Assembly: GCA_037127255.1 (NCBI GenBank)
Contig: JBANSL010000004.1
Coordinates: 77,528,127 to 77,592,126, forward strand
Reading direction: 5' to 3'
Length of the DNA: 64,000 bases
Source of the DNA: Persicaria tinctoria
Lineage: Eukaryota > Streptophyta > Magnoliopsida > Caryophyllales > Polygonaceae
A program made the translations under genes and the position numbers. The notes beneath the pieces were generated by a model, which was not told where the DNA came from, did no database searches, and saw only the letters and a program-made list of their open reading frames with translations. Shown here one piece after another: positions 33,841 through 44,794 of the stretch (its first letter is position 1; each line of letters begins with the position of its first letter).

Positions 33841-34577
33841 AGATACGAGATGAGCATGAGATACGAGATGAGCATGAGATACGAGATGAGCATGAGATGC
33901 GATATGATGATGAGATTTGATATGCTGTAGTATCGAACTGGCCAGTCTCCACCCTACCTGGAAGGGGGGGGGGGGTAGAAGAGGGATATACCACTTGGTA
34001 TTCTTTGTTAAGGCCTTACTTAATATTCTGCACATATGAATTAGGAACATGATAGTGTGGTTAATATTTCAGTACTGCATGAAGGCATCCTTTATTCTAG
34101 GTATAGGCATATTATATGTCCTCAGCGCGGTCAAAGGACCCGCGGGCGGACTCTTGGCCTGACTTAGTGGTATAGTTTCAGGTACCCGATACAATGCTTG
34201 ATTTTGTGCTGTTATGACGGGGTCCATTCATATGGCGGAGAGTGAGTATTGAAACCTGACTTCACCAAATTCATGCTTTTGGGATTTCTCCCTACTTATA
34301 TTCTGTTTTGACCCGGCTCTGCCGTGGCGCTCGTTGTATCGTTTTCAGAATTTATGCCCTTTGCATGATAAAGGATTTTCCGCATTGTAGACTTAGGACA
34401 GGTACAAGGGTTTACCCCGGGGTCTCCAACGGACCTTCCGGATTTGGGTGCGAAATCCCGCTTTAAACTACAAATCTTCGGTTTCAAACCTTCAACCTGT
34501 ACTCGGAGCGCAAGATCCTAACGAGGGGTTTTATCCCTCGAAACGTAACTCGGGAATTACAATCCCGGGCCGTTACA
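31410..34577 (+). repeat. Second chromovirus-type solo LTR (left border approximate)
   Basis: The right end (CCCTCGAAACGTAACTCGGG, then GGGCCGTTACA at 34577) matches the LTR ends of E1 and of the solo LTR at 29986. An AACGACCGTTATCTGTGA block occurs near 33714. Downstream sequence belongs to element A, so no internal region follows. I could not find a clear TG start or target duplication on the left; the border lies somewhere near 31400-31430. Inside are a TA microsatellite (33797-33835) and three tandem copies of a GAGATACGAGATGAGCAT unit (about 33839-33900). Confidence 0.7.
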
Positions 34578-35060
34578 GGAACGGTGGTCCGTCCTCATCC
34601 TTTCGACCTCGCTTGGTAGCCGCCGGCGAGTCCAGATGGTCTTCGTCTTCATCGATCTCGACCCGTGGAGCCAACCGGCCTCCGCCCGCTTCCTCTCGCC
34701 ACCAGATATCCGGCGTCCCATCCTCACAACCAAAGCCATGTTCTCCATCGCGCAGGCGATTCCGGCTACTAGCAACCCTCTTCGCCGCCCCCTGTTCCTC
34801 GACCCTCAATCCGACTCCAGGCGTCGTCTTCTTTCTTAGGGTTAATTGGGTTAATTAGATATGAAGGTGAGAGTGTGTGTTTGGGGCTTCCGATCGATTT
34901 GCCCAGCAACCCTCTTCGCCGCCCCCTATTGGATTTGATTAGCAATTTGCTAGATTATTTGGAAATACAAGCTTATTTTTTGGTAGATTATTCATTGCTT
35001 TTGGTAGATTATTGGATTGTTAATTTCATGTGTTGCACGTAACATTATTCGGTGGGATAT
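34578..35060. other. Native interior of element A, left of E3
   Basis: A GC-rich block (34578-34850) resembling captured exonic DNA, with short open frames on both strands but no protein I recognise, followed by AT-rich sequence containing GTAGATTATT and ATTATTCGGTGG. GATAT at 35056-35060 is the left target duplication of E3. Confidence 0.55.
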
Positions 35061-35324
35061 TGTTGTGAGCGGAATCTGCCATGTTTTACAGCAACTTTTA
35101 TATCGATTTCTGTATACATTTCATGCATTTGGGTTTAAATAGTACCGAATCTATGTAGTTTATGCTTATTTGCCAAAATTATGGAATCTACACAAGTTTC
35201 TGTTTAAATCGCAGAAATCGAGGCGTTTTACAGCAATTCTACAGAAAGGTCGGAAAAGCTCGGAAAACCACTACAGAAGACCAAGGTCAAAGCAGCGGAA
35301 CAAGTCTGAGAACCCAGGCTACTC

Positions 35325-35905
35325 GATCTCGAGTAAACCTGGTCGAGCTCGACAAGCCATATCCGAGCAGACATGGTCGAGCAAGCTTGTTCGAGGAGCC
35401 AGACCACCCAGACTCCGGAACTCAACTCGACCTCGACAAGCCCTGGTCGAGGTCGACGAAGCCCCGATGCCCACACCCGGAGTCGACGAGGAAAGCTGCC
35501 CGAGAACCCGAGGACGAAGCCGAGGACGACCAGGAGCACTCGCTGCCAGCAACTCGACTCGCTGCCGCGGAAAAGGAAAGTCGCTGCCGCGGACCAGGCC
35601 ACTCGCTGCCAGCGGAGAGAGCCAACTCGAGCAAATCTTGTCGAGGTCGACGAGATCTTGTCGAGATCGACGAAGACCTTGGGCCATGTCCAAGCCAGGC
35701 CGAGGAGATCCACCCGAGGAGCCTAGTCGATGACCCACCCTTGTCGAGATCGACTAGTCGTGGTCGAGATCGACAAGCACCAGGAACCCAGGACCGAGCA
35801 CATCGTGCACACCAACCCGAGGAAGTCTACTCGACGAAGACTCCTTGTCGAGGTCGACAAGACCTTGTCGAGGTCGAGTAGAGCCGACTTCCAGAATCTT
35901 CTCGA
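35325..35905. repeat. TCGA-rich palindromic array in the E3 5' LTR
   Basis: Repeated words such as CTCGATCTCGAG, GTCGAGGTCGAC, GTCGAGATCGAC and CTCGACCTCGAC. The array recurs in the 3' LTR at 42403-42983 with one or two substitutions, in the E3 polyprotein (38780-38960 and 39805-40320), and in E0 (1270-1490 and 2030-2250). Confidence 0.9.
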
Positions 35906-36147
35906 CGAGCCCTTATCCGAGTAGAATTGAGTTCCTTGGTCGCAAAGGATCGAAGTTCTATCCGAAGTCTATCAAGTTCTATCTATGGAAGGCGGAATCT
36001 ATCAAGATGAAGACATGTTACCTAATTAGTTTTATCTTTTCCTTATGGATTTAATTCCATTAAACATTTATTTATCTTTTCAAGTCTTAGATATAATTTT
36101 AGATAGAGATAGAAGATTTAATCCTTGACTAGCAAGGAATAGATCAC

Positions 36148-36155
36148 TATAAATA
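36148..36155 (+). promoter_or_regulatory. E3 LTR TATA box
   Basis: TATAAATA followed by AGGCCCTAGGGGCTCAG, a good plant pol II core promoter context. It is placed about 240 bp after the TCGA array and about 1 kb before the LTR end. The same word is at 43226-43233 in the 3' LTR. Confidence 0.75.
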
Positions 36156-37154
36156 AGGCCCTAGGGGCTCAGTTTCATTCATTCAATTTCAGAGAAAGAC
36201 AAGTAGTTCCACAGAGACGGTTTAGGGAGTTCGAAGGTTTTAGGGTTTTGGCATTCGACGAGAGTTGGATTGCCGGGATTGTAAAGTCTTGGAATTTAGT
36301 TTAATGCAAGTTATTTCTTTTCATCAATCAGTGTCTGCAATTGCGATGAGGCGTGAGTAGTCCACCCACTTCTGGGGCTGGGGTGAGCCCGACGGTGGCC
36401 ATGTGAGGCGATGCGATAAAGGTCAGATCTTTTTGTGCAATTCATCTTCTATCCCTATGAGCATGATTCTTTTGCGAGAGTTGAAGGTGATCCTTGTTTG
36501 TGTTATTGAAGCGAAAGTGATCTTAATGCAACTTGGATTAATTATGTGAAAAGGGTTAGTAACAATTAGGGTTTATGCGAGAGCCTCTATATGCCTATTT
36601 GTTAATGACGAAAGTTATTTGATGGAAAGCATGATCTTTTATGCCTTTATGTGTTACTTTGCATGGTTATCATTGTGGTGTTGAAACTCTGGACTTGGAA
36701 GTCTTTTAATATATTGAAGTTTATTTCAGTCGAAAATCTGAGTTTCGGTTTGAATTCTGCAATTTTAAAGTTTCTGTCTTTTACTGTTTTTACTCGACAT
36801 AGAGTAGCTAAGTCGAGATCGAGGAGAGGTTGGTCTGTGTCGAGTTGATTTGCTTCTGTTTTGCTCTGTTCTTTACTTCCTTTGCTTTATTTCTTGCTTT
36901 GTTCTTTGCTTTTATTTTATTTGCCCTTTCCGGGTTTATTTGTTTCTTTCCTTTCTTTGTTTCTGTCTTTCTGCTGCTTCTGTGAGAATCTGCAGCTACC
37001 TAAGAACTACTGACGTGCTTCCTCGTGGATTCGATCCTGACTTTTCTCTTACTACAACGGGAGGAAGTCTTGTATTATTTGCTGAGACGAGGAAGTCAGT
37101 CTGATCTATATTTTATATTCATTTCAATACTCGATTTACTCCTGCAACAACAAA

Positions 37155-37172
37155 TTGGCGCCGTTGCCGGGG
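37155..37172 (+). promoter_or_regulatory. E3 primer-binding site (tRNA-Asp type)
   Basis: TTGGCGCCGTTGCCGGGG lies two bases after the LTR end, the same site as in E2 and E4. Confidence 0.9.
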
Positions 37173-37235
37173 AAGCAATCAATCGCGCCTTAGGTAGTCA
37201 GTTCTCACTGTCTCTTTGAGTTAGATTGCAGGTGT

Positions 37236-40200
37236 ATGTGTCGTTCTGGTCAAACACCTGAGTTTGACAGCTTAGACGAACCGGAGCGCTACCTACACAT
37301 CCACTCCAAACTCAAAAGGATCATGTCGGCCGCTGAAACACAGGAACAGCTGATCGCTAGGCTTACCAGGGAACTAGCCGCAAGGGATGCCGCTATCAAC
37401 GCTAAAGATGCTGCTATCGCCGCTGAGAGAGCAGCAAGGGAACAAGCACAAGCTGAGCTTGCCCAGTATCCAACCACGGCAGAGGACTACATGCACCCAA
37501 CTCTCGTCGTGCCTGAATCGGCGATTTTAATCCCTGAAAACTCTTTTGAAATTCGCACTCAATTTCTTATAGAGCTTAAAAATAATGCCTTTTACGGCAG
37601 ATGTAATGAGTGCCCTCTTGAACATATTACTAATTTTCATGATATGTGTCGTACTCTTGCAGAAGGCACAACCTTGGAATATGTCAAGATGAAATCTTTT
37701 CGCTGGTCTCTCGCTGGGCCTGCACTAAAATGGCTGGAAGGGCTGAAACCAAGATCACTCACAACCTGGGCCCAAGTAGAGCAAGAGTTTCTAAACAAAT
37801 TCTTCCCACCTGCCAAAACAGCACATCTCCGCCAGAAAATCACCGCCTTTAAACAGCAGAAAGGGGAACCGCTGGCAAGGGCATGAGAACGCTACAAGGA
37901 ACTACTGCGATCTTGCCCTACTCATGGACAACCACCTTACATCATTCAGGAGATCTTCTTCAACTCTCTTGATCAAGTCACTAAGGACAGAATCAACAAT
38001 TATACTCGCTATGAGTATCTGACAATGCCACCCAGTGACGCATGGGGAGTGCTAGAGAAGCTCACTACCTACGACAACAAGTATGGGTCTACTGCAACTT
38101 ATGAAGAGAACCCATACGCCAGGCCAGCACCATCCATGCCCCTCTATGAGCCATCAAAGGAAATCGATCCAGATGTCAGGGAGCAATACTACAGAGACCA
38201 GAATAGGAAGCTCATCAAACAAGTCAAATATCTCTCTGTCAACCAGCCTTGCATAGAATGTGGATCGCAAAGGCACACCACTCCTGAGTGCCCACACACA
38301 GAGCAAGTCAGACTGGCAGAACACCATGAGGATGCAGCTTACGCAGGGGGACCCAATCGCTACATGGGGGACCAAAGGTTTCAGCAACCACAGTGGAACC
38401 AAGGTGTCCCTAGAAATCCCCCGCCCTACAGAGCTCCAGGACATCCAGAAAGGGAACAGAAAAAGGATGATATACAGCTGGTCCTAGAGGAGATACGGAG
38501 GAACCACTCAGAAACGAGGCAATCTTTCAACTCCGTCTATACTCAAATGCAAGGTGTCAACTGTAGGCTTGGGGAAATTGATATCTGGCGGAAAACAGTT
38601 GATACACAGATTGGTCAGCTAGCCGCAGGAATCCCCAGACAGTCAGGCGCACTCCCTGGATCTTCAGAACCAAATCCTAAGGGAAAAACTGGGCACGTCG
38701 CTGCTGTAAAACTCAGAAGCGGCCATCAACTGCAAGAGCCAGAGGTTGGAAAGCAGCAAAACGATGAAGAACAGCAAGTCAACCTCGACAAAGCCGTAGT
38801 CGATCTCGACAAGGCCGTACTCGACCTCGACAAGACTCTCGTCGACCTCGAGGAGAAATTGCCAGAATCTTCGTCTGCGCCAAACAGCAACTCGACTGCA
38901 CCCAATCCAGTCGATCTCGACAAGACTCTAGTCGACATCGAGGAGCCCCTGGTCGAGAAATCTGCAGCACCTCCAGCATCTGTTCTGGCTCCGACTCAGA
39001 AAAAGAGGCTGCCTTTCCCCACAAAATCTCTAAAGGACCCAGCGGAGAAAAAGTTTCAGCGCTTCATCAAGATGCTTCAGAAGCTGAACGTCACCATCCC
39101 CTTCACAGAAGCTCTCAATGAAATGCCGTCCTACGTCAAGTTCCTGAAGGAGATTCTGAGCAAAAAGCGATCGATGGCAGAAATCACAGAGGAGTGCAGC
39201 CATCTGGACATATTGGAGAAGAGGCCGGATCCAGGTAAGTTTGCTATAACTATTGGATTTGGTCCTTACAAAATTAATGCTTTATGTGATCTTGGAGCTA
39301 GTGTTAGTATTATGCCTTTAACGATTTGGTCCAAGATTAAGATAGGTGCCTTAGAGCCTGTGGATGCTAGACTTTATATGGCCAACAACACGGTGGTCAT
39401 ACCAACAGGCATGGTGGAAAATGTCCCAGTACAAGTAGGTAAATTCTTCGTTCCTGCTGATTTCTTAATAGTTGATATGCAAGAAGATCCTGCTTGTCCA
39501 ATTATTTTAGGAAGGCCATTCTTGGCGACGGTGGATGCCAACATAAGCGTACGGAAAGGAGTGCTCACTTTCAACATCAGCGATGAAGTGATTGAGTATT
39601 CCTTCAACAAAACTGAAAGATATACGGGTCCGATGGAAGAGGTCAAATCTATCTCAGCTGGCTACATCACCTGCGGGGAACCCAAGGTCAGGAATATGAC
39701 CCCTGAGGAGCTGGAAAAGAGGGACATGGAGGCCCAGGTGGAGAAGATCATGGCAATCCTTAAAGAGAACAAAGGAGCTAAGTATGGGGTCAAGATCGAC
39801 CAGGGCTCCTCGACATCGAGTAGAACCCTAGTCGATCTCGACCAGACCACAGAGACTCCACCAGCGCCAGCTTCGTCGAGCAGCGAACCAGACAAGCCGA
39901 GTCTACTCGAGGTCGACAACACTCTCGTCGATCTCAACCACCCCTCGGAGAGCCCAGCGCCGCCCTCCTCGACGAGCAAGCCACCAGGAGGAGAAGGCTA
40001 CTCGACCTCGAGTAGCCTTGTCGAGGTCGACCAACACTTAGCACCACCAGAGCCACCTTCATCGACGACGCTGACTCCAGGACCAGAACCCTCGTCGACC
40101 TCGAGTAGCCTTGTCGAGGTCGACCACCGCCAGGCGCCACCAGATCATGTGTCCTCGATGAAGCCACCACCACCAGGAGCAGAGTCCTTGTCGAGGTCGA

Positions 40201-40652
40201 CCAGCCAACTCGAGGTCGACAAGACCTGTTCTTCCTCGACATCTGACTCTTCGACCAGACCACCACCAGGACCAGCAGACTCGTCGATCTCGAGGAGCCC
40301 TAGTCGAGATCGACCAAACACCGTGGTCCCCGATTCCGTTTCTGCGAAGGTAAGTCAAGGTATGGATCTTTCTTCTCCTATTTCCATCAAAGATTTATCT
40401 ATACATGGGAGAGGTCTGCCTTGGTATGTGCGATTGTGCAGGATTTCCAATGATGAGCCTAAGGAGTATGAAGTTGGAGACAAGCTCTATGTCTCTAAAT
40501 CAAAGGATCATTGGTTTCCCAAAAAATTCAACAAGAAGCGGATGAGACCGTTCGTAGTGAACAAGATCCATTCTGGAGGACTACAGCTGATGGACAAGAA
40601 TGGAGTCTTATTTGAGGCCCAAGCTACATGGGCTCTACAGATGCCACCTTGA
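37236..40652 (+). pseudogene. E3 Gag-protease polyprotein with integrase tail
   Basis: One frame from ATG 37236 to TGA 40650-40652, broken only by TGA at 37884-37886 where E0 has TGG (Trp). In order: an Ala/Arg/Glu-rich coiled coil (residues 30-75), the Athila gag core, the nonsense codon at residue 217, a CX2CX4HX4C knuckle (CIECGSQRHTTPECP), the motif VAAVKLRSGHQL, a TCGA-encoded linker, an aspartic protease (LCDLGASVSIMPL, DNA about 39279-39320, then IILGRPF), and a second long Ser/Pro/Val-Asp-rich repeat region (39805-40320). It ends with a segment YEVGDKLYVSKS...FPKKF...RPFVVNKI that aligns with the integrase C-terminal domain of E2 ([12 protein letters not shown]...FPGKL). Reverse transcriptase, RNase H and the integrase core are absent without loss of frame. 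Confidence 0.88.
38780..40320. repeat. TCGA-rich repeats inside the E3 coding frame
   Basis: Two blocks, 38780-38960 (gag-protease linker) and 39805-40320 (after the protease), use the TCGA words of the E3 LTR. In frame they encode repeats such as VDLDKTLVDLE and STSSSLVEVD. The first block is in the same protein position as the motif arrays of E2 and E4. Confidence 0.85.
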
Positions 40653-42102
40653 GCATAAATGAAAGTCGGCCTAGCGACTATAAAATCTAGAGCATGTACA
40701 TAGACCTTTTTAGGACATTTGAGACATTATTTTTGGTTTTTGTTTTTCTATTATGGGTATATGTCTTCTACTTTTTCAGGTCAATGGATAGAACCAAAAC
40801 TTAATCGGACTAAGAGGTGCTCCATTCGAAATTTTGCAGCTTTGCACACATGTCTTGTGAGTTTCTTTCTTTACCCTTTACATTGTCTTTTTTTTTATAT
40901 ATATATACAGTGAGGACACTATAATGTTTAAGTATGGGGTGGGGGAAGGGCTTACATTATGCATATTTTCCATACTTGACATTATGTGTGCATTATTTCT
41001 GAGAATTGCTACATGGCTATTTTTGAATTCATTATTGATTTATGTGCTTATATATGCATGTTTTCCAAATTTTGAGAAAAATGACCCCCATTGAAATTTT
41101 TGAATAATGTCATGGAAGCTTATATTGAACTCGACGATGCAAAATTGGATTCATTAGAGATATAGCATGAAATTGCCTAGTAAAGGGAAGTCACAATGAA
41201 GTGCGTTATTTTCTTGAAAACCATGAAAGGAGGTAAAATTTGAAGTTGCTTTTGACATGTTGCATGATAAGATGATTGAGGACTTTATATTTCCATATAA
41301 ATGCTCATATGTTTAAATTCCTAGCCTTACCTATGCTTACGCATCACAAAAGCCATAATATGCCTTATTTCGAAAATATTGTTCCACATGATCTAAATAA
41401 TTGCCATTCTTTACCTTATCCGGGGATTATGTTGAGAATGATGTTACATTATGGAGATGTTATATGGTTGTTTTGATTATTATCATATTTGGAGTTTGGA
41501 AGGGAAATTGTTTGAAATATATGGAAAATTTAATGAGTGAAAGAAAATCCAATCACCTCAGGAGATAAAGGTAGATTGACCCTGCTCTCTGAGATAATAG
41601 TTTGGAGAGATGGGACACATTGTGAGGAGTCCAAAGCACTAAGTATCCGGGGCCATTCATGACACCCATGTTTGCGACTCGCGAGAAGGCAGTGCTAAGG
41701 TTAGAGAGGTAAAAGCATTATTATTGAGAAAAGCAATATGAAAGGTGATGAAGTATATGAAAGAAAGGAATGTGGAATGAAACTTAAATTTTGAAAGTGA
41801 TCCATTTCCCCGGATCAAAAGCACCACATTGCCAGAAATTGCCCACCTTTTTAGCCTTTTACCAATCTACTCCTTCATGAGCTTAAATTAAAGTCTTTTT
41901 GATTATCAATGCTTTGTCACGTATGAATTGTTTGTGCATAACCCTCCTTTTGTGAGTAGACGTTGCTTTTACATATTTGCACATGCATGAATCTGTGACA
42001 CTAGTACCTTTTCGAGGATGGTAATTGACTGCAGGGTTATATAAGAATGAATCTAAGATGTTGAGAGTATTGATTTCTTCCCCTGAATGACAAATAAAAG
42101 TA
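40653..42102 (+). other. E3 3' non-coding region
   Basis: 1.45 kb without coding potential. It contains an internal hairpin plus purine tract (40908-40950) and one copy of the CATTCATGACACCCATG module (41641-41683), both shared with E2. The rest is AT-rich. Confidence 0.75.
40908..40950 (+). promoter_or_regulatory. E3 internal polypurine-like tract with hairpin
   Basis: AGTGAGGACACT (40909-40920) forms a 4-bp stem with an AGGA loop. TTAAGTATGGGGTGGGGGA follows 7 nt later. It is homologous to 12316-12277 of E2, where the stem is longer. Confidence 0.65.
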
Positions 42103-42138
42103 TTGCTTGAGGACAAGCAAGCTTAAGTATGGGGTGTT
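42103..42138 (+). promoter_or_regulatory. E3 terminal polypurine tract with hairpin
   Basis: TTGCTTGAGGACAAGCAA (42103-42120) is a perfect 7-bp stem with an AGGA loop. GCTTAAGTATGGGGTGTT follows directly, then the 3' LTR at 42139. The purine part is the plus-strand primer site. Confidence 0.82.
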
Positions 42139-44230
42139 TGTTGTGAGCGGAATCTGCCATGTTTTACAGCAACTTTTATATCGATTTCTGTATACATTTC
42201 ATGCATTTGGGTTTAAATAGTACCGAATCTATGTAGTTTATGCTTATTTGCCAAAATTATGGAATCTACACAAGTTTCTGTTTAAATCGCAGAAATCGAG
42301 GCGTTTTACAGCAATTCTACAGAAAGGTCGGAAAAGCTCGGAAAACCACTACAGAAGACCAAGGTCAAAGCAGCGGAACAAGTCTGAGAACCCAGGCTAC
42401 TCGATCTCGAGTAAACCTGGTCGAGCTCGACAAGCCATATCCGAGCAGACATGGTCGAGCAAGCTTGTTCGAGGAGCCAGACCACCCAGACTCCGGAACT
42501 CAACTCGACCTCGACAAGCCCTGGTCGAGGTCGACGAAGCCCCGATGCCCACACCCGGAGTCGACGAGGAAAGCTGCCCGAGAACCCGAGGACGAAGCCG
42601 AGGACGACCAGGAGCACTCGCTGCCAGCAACTCGACTCGCTGCCGCGGAAAAGGAAAGTCGCTGCCGCGGACCAGGCCACTCGCTGCCAGCGGAGAGAGC
42701 CAACTCGAGCAAATCTTGTCGAGGTCGACGAGATCTTGTCGAGATCGACGAAGACCTTGGGCCATGTCCAAGCCAGGCCGAGGAGATCCACCCGAGGAGC
42801 CTAGTCGATGACCCACCCTTGTCGAGATCGACTAGTCGTGGTCGAGATCGACAAGCACCAGGAACCCAGGACCGAGCACATCGAGCACACCAACCCGAGG
42901 AAGTCTACTCGACGAAGACTCCTTGTCGAGGTCGACAAGACCTTGTCGAGGTCGAGTAGAGCCGACTTCCAGAATCTTCTCGACGAGCCCTTATCCGAGT
43001 AGAATTGAGTTCCTTGGTCGCAAAGGATCGAAGTTCTATCCGAAGTCTATCAAGTTCTATCTATGGAAGGCGGAATCTATCAAGATGAAGACATGTTACC
43101 TAATTAGTTTTATCTTTTCCTTATGGATTTAATTCCATTAAATATTTATTTATCTTTTCAAGTCTTAGATATAATTTTAGATAGAGATAGAAGATTTAAT
43201 CCTTGACTAGCAAGGAATAGATCACTATAAATAAGGCCCTAGGGGCTCAGTTTCATTCATTCAATTTCAGAGAAAGACAAGTAGTTCCACAGAGACGGTT
43301 TAGGGAGTTCGAAGGTTTTAGGGTTTTGGCATTCGACGAGAGTTGGATTGCCGGGATTGTAAAGTCTTGGAATTTAGTTTAATGCAAGTTATTTCTTTTC
43401 ATCAATCAATGTCTACAATTGCGATGAGGCATGAGTAGTCCACCCACTTCTGGGGCTGGGGTGAGCCCGACGGTGGCCATGTGAGGCGATGCGATAAAGG
43501 TCAGATCTTTTTGTGCAATTCATCTTCTATCCCTATGAGCATGATTCTTTTGCGAGAGTTGAAGGTGATCCTTGTTTGTGTTATTGAAGCGAAAGTGATC
43601 TTAATGCAACTTGGATTAATTATGTGAAAAGGGTTAGTAACAATTAGGGTTTATGCGAGAGCCTCTATATGCCTATTTGTTAATGACGAAAGTTATTTGA
43701 TGGAAAGCATGATCTTTTATGCCTTTATGTGTTACTTTGCATGGTTATCGTTGTGGTGTTGAAACTCTGGCCTTGGAAGTCTTTTAATATGTTGAAGTTT
43801 ATTTCAGTCGAAAATCTGAGTTTCGGTTTGAATTCTGCAATTTTAAAGTTTCTGTCTTTTACTGTTTTTACTCGACATAGAGTAGCTAAGTCGAGATCGA
43901 GGAGAGGTTGGCCTGTGTCGAGTTGATTTGCTTCTGTTTTGCTTTGTTCTTTACTTCCTTTGCTTTATTTCTTGCTTTGTTCTTTGCTTTTATTTTATTT
44001 GCCCTTGTCGGGTTTATTTGTTTCTTTCCTTTCTTTGTTTCTGTCTTTCTGCTGCTTTTGTGAGAATCTGCAGCTACCTAAGAACTGCTGACGTGCTTCC
44101 TCGTGGATTCGATCCTGACTTTTCTCTTACTACAACGGGAGGAAATCTTGTATTATTTGCTGAGACAGGGAAGTCAGTCTGATCTATATTTTATATTCAT
44201 TTCAATACTCGATTTACTCCTGCAACAACA
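42139..44230 (+). repeat. E3 3' LTR
   Basis: 2092 bp, differing from the 5' LTR at about 17 positions (for example near 42883, 43142, 43749 and 44010). It carries the same TCGA array (42403-42983) and TATA box (43226). It is followed by the target duplication GATAT. Confidence 0.95.
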
Positions 44231-44235
44231 GATAT

Positions 44236-44794
44236 AGATATTATTCGATGAATTTCTAGTGATTATTCGTTTATAAAAGACTTTTTTTTTATTGCAAAAC
44301 ATGAACTATGAGATTATTCGGTGAAATATGAAGCATTATTCGTATTTCCATATGAATTTGATCAGATTTAAAAAAAACATTATTCGGTGGTAGGTGGCAA
44401 ATTATTCAGTGGAATTGGTTAATTTTCATATAAAGTGGATGTCAAAAAATATAACATAACATTATTCGGTAGGATGTGAAATATTATTCGATTAAATTGA
44501 TAAATTTAAAAAACAAACGAAATCAGGTGGTTACACCAAAAAAAATACTCATATGCGAATTTTAAAAAAAAAAGAATGACAATTTATAAAAAAGAAAAAA
44601 AAAAGAGAGAGAGAGATTGAGAAAGATTTCAATCTTGCCGTGGAGAAAAAGGAGAGATAGCCACTACTCCACACGCGCCAATTAAGGAGGTAAGTAATTG
44701 TTTTGGGGGTCCCACATTTTTTAATTTAAAAAAATAACAAAAACTCCCAATTAATCTTAACCATCCATCAACTCTAAATTAAAGGTCAAGATTT
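44236..44794. other. Native interior of element A, right of E3
   Basis: AT-rich DNA with about eight ATTATTCG words (44242-44490), then A-rich sequence and the inward part of the right inverted terminus (about 44684-44794). No coding sequence. Confidence 0.6.

Larger units (their letters stand above)
35061..37152 (+). repeat. E3 5' LTR
   Basis: 2092 bp. The U3 part holds a TCGA-rich array (about 35325-35905, about 28 TCGA words by eye). The TATA box TATAAATA is at 36148-36155, and a purine/pyrimidine-rich R-U5 part follows. Open frames of up to 239 codons in the array recur in the other LTR; they are by-products of repeated words rather than genes. Confidence 0.95.
35061..44230 (+). mobile_element. 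E3: RT-less Athila-like LTR element
   Basis: A 9170-bp plus-strand element with two 2092-bp LTRs (35061-37152 and 42139-44230), ends TG...CA, and a perfect 5-bp duplication GATAT (35056-35060 and 44231-44235). About 17 substitutions are visible between the LTRs (about 0.8 percent), so it moved recently. It has a tRNA-Asp-type primer site, gag, protease, an integrase C-terminal remnant and a polypurine tract. It has no reverse transcriptase, RNase H or integrase core and must have been mobilised by another element. Confidence 0.95.

Noticed and set aside
35162..35881. 239-codon and overlapping open frames in the E3 5' LTR, repeated at 42240-42959
   Set aside because: They follow from repeated TCGA words that keep several frames open, lie upstream of the LTR TATA box, and show no domain.
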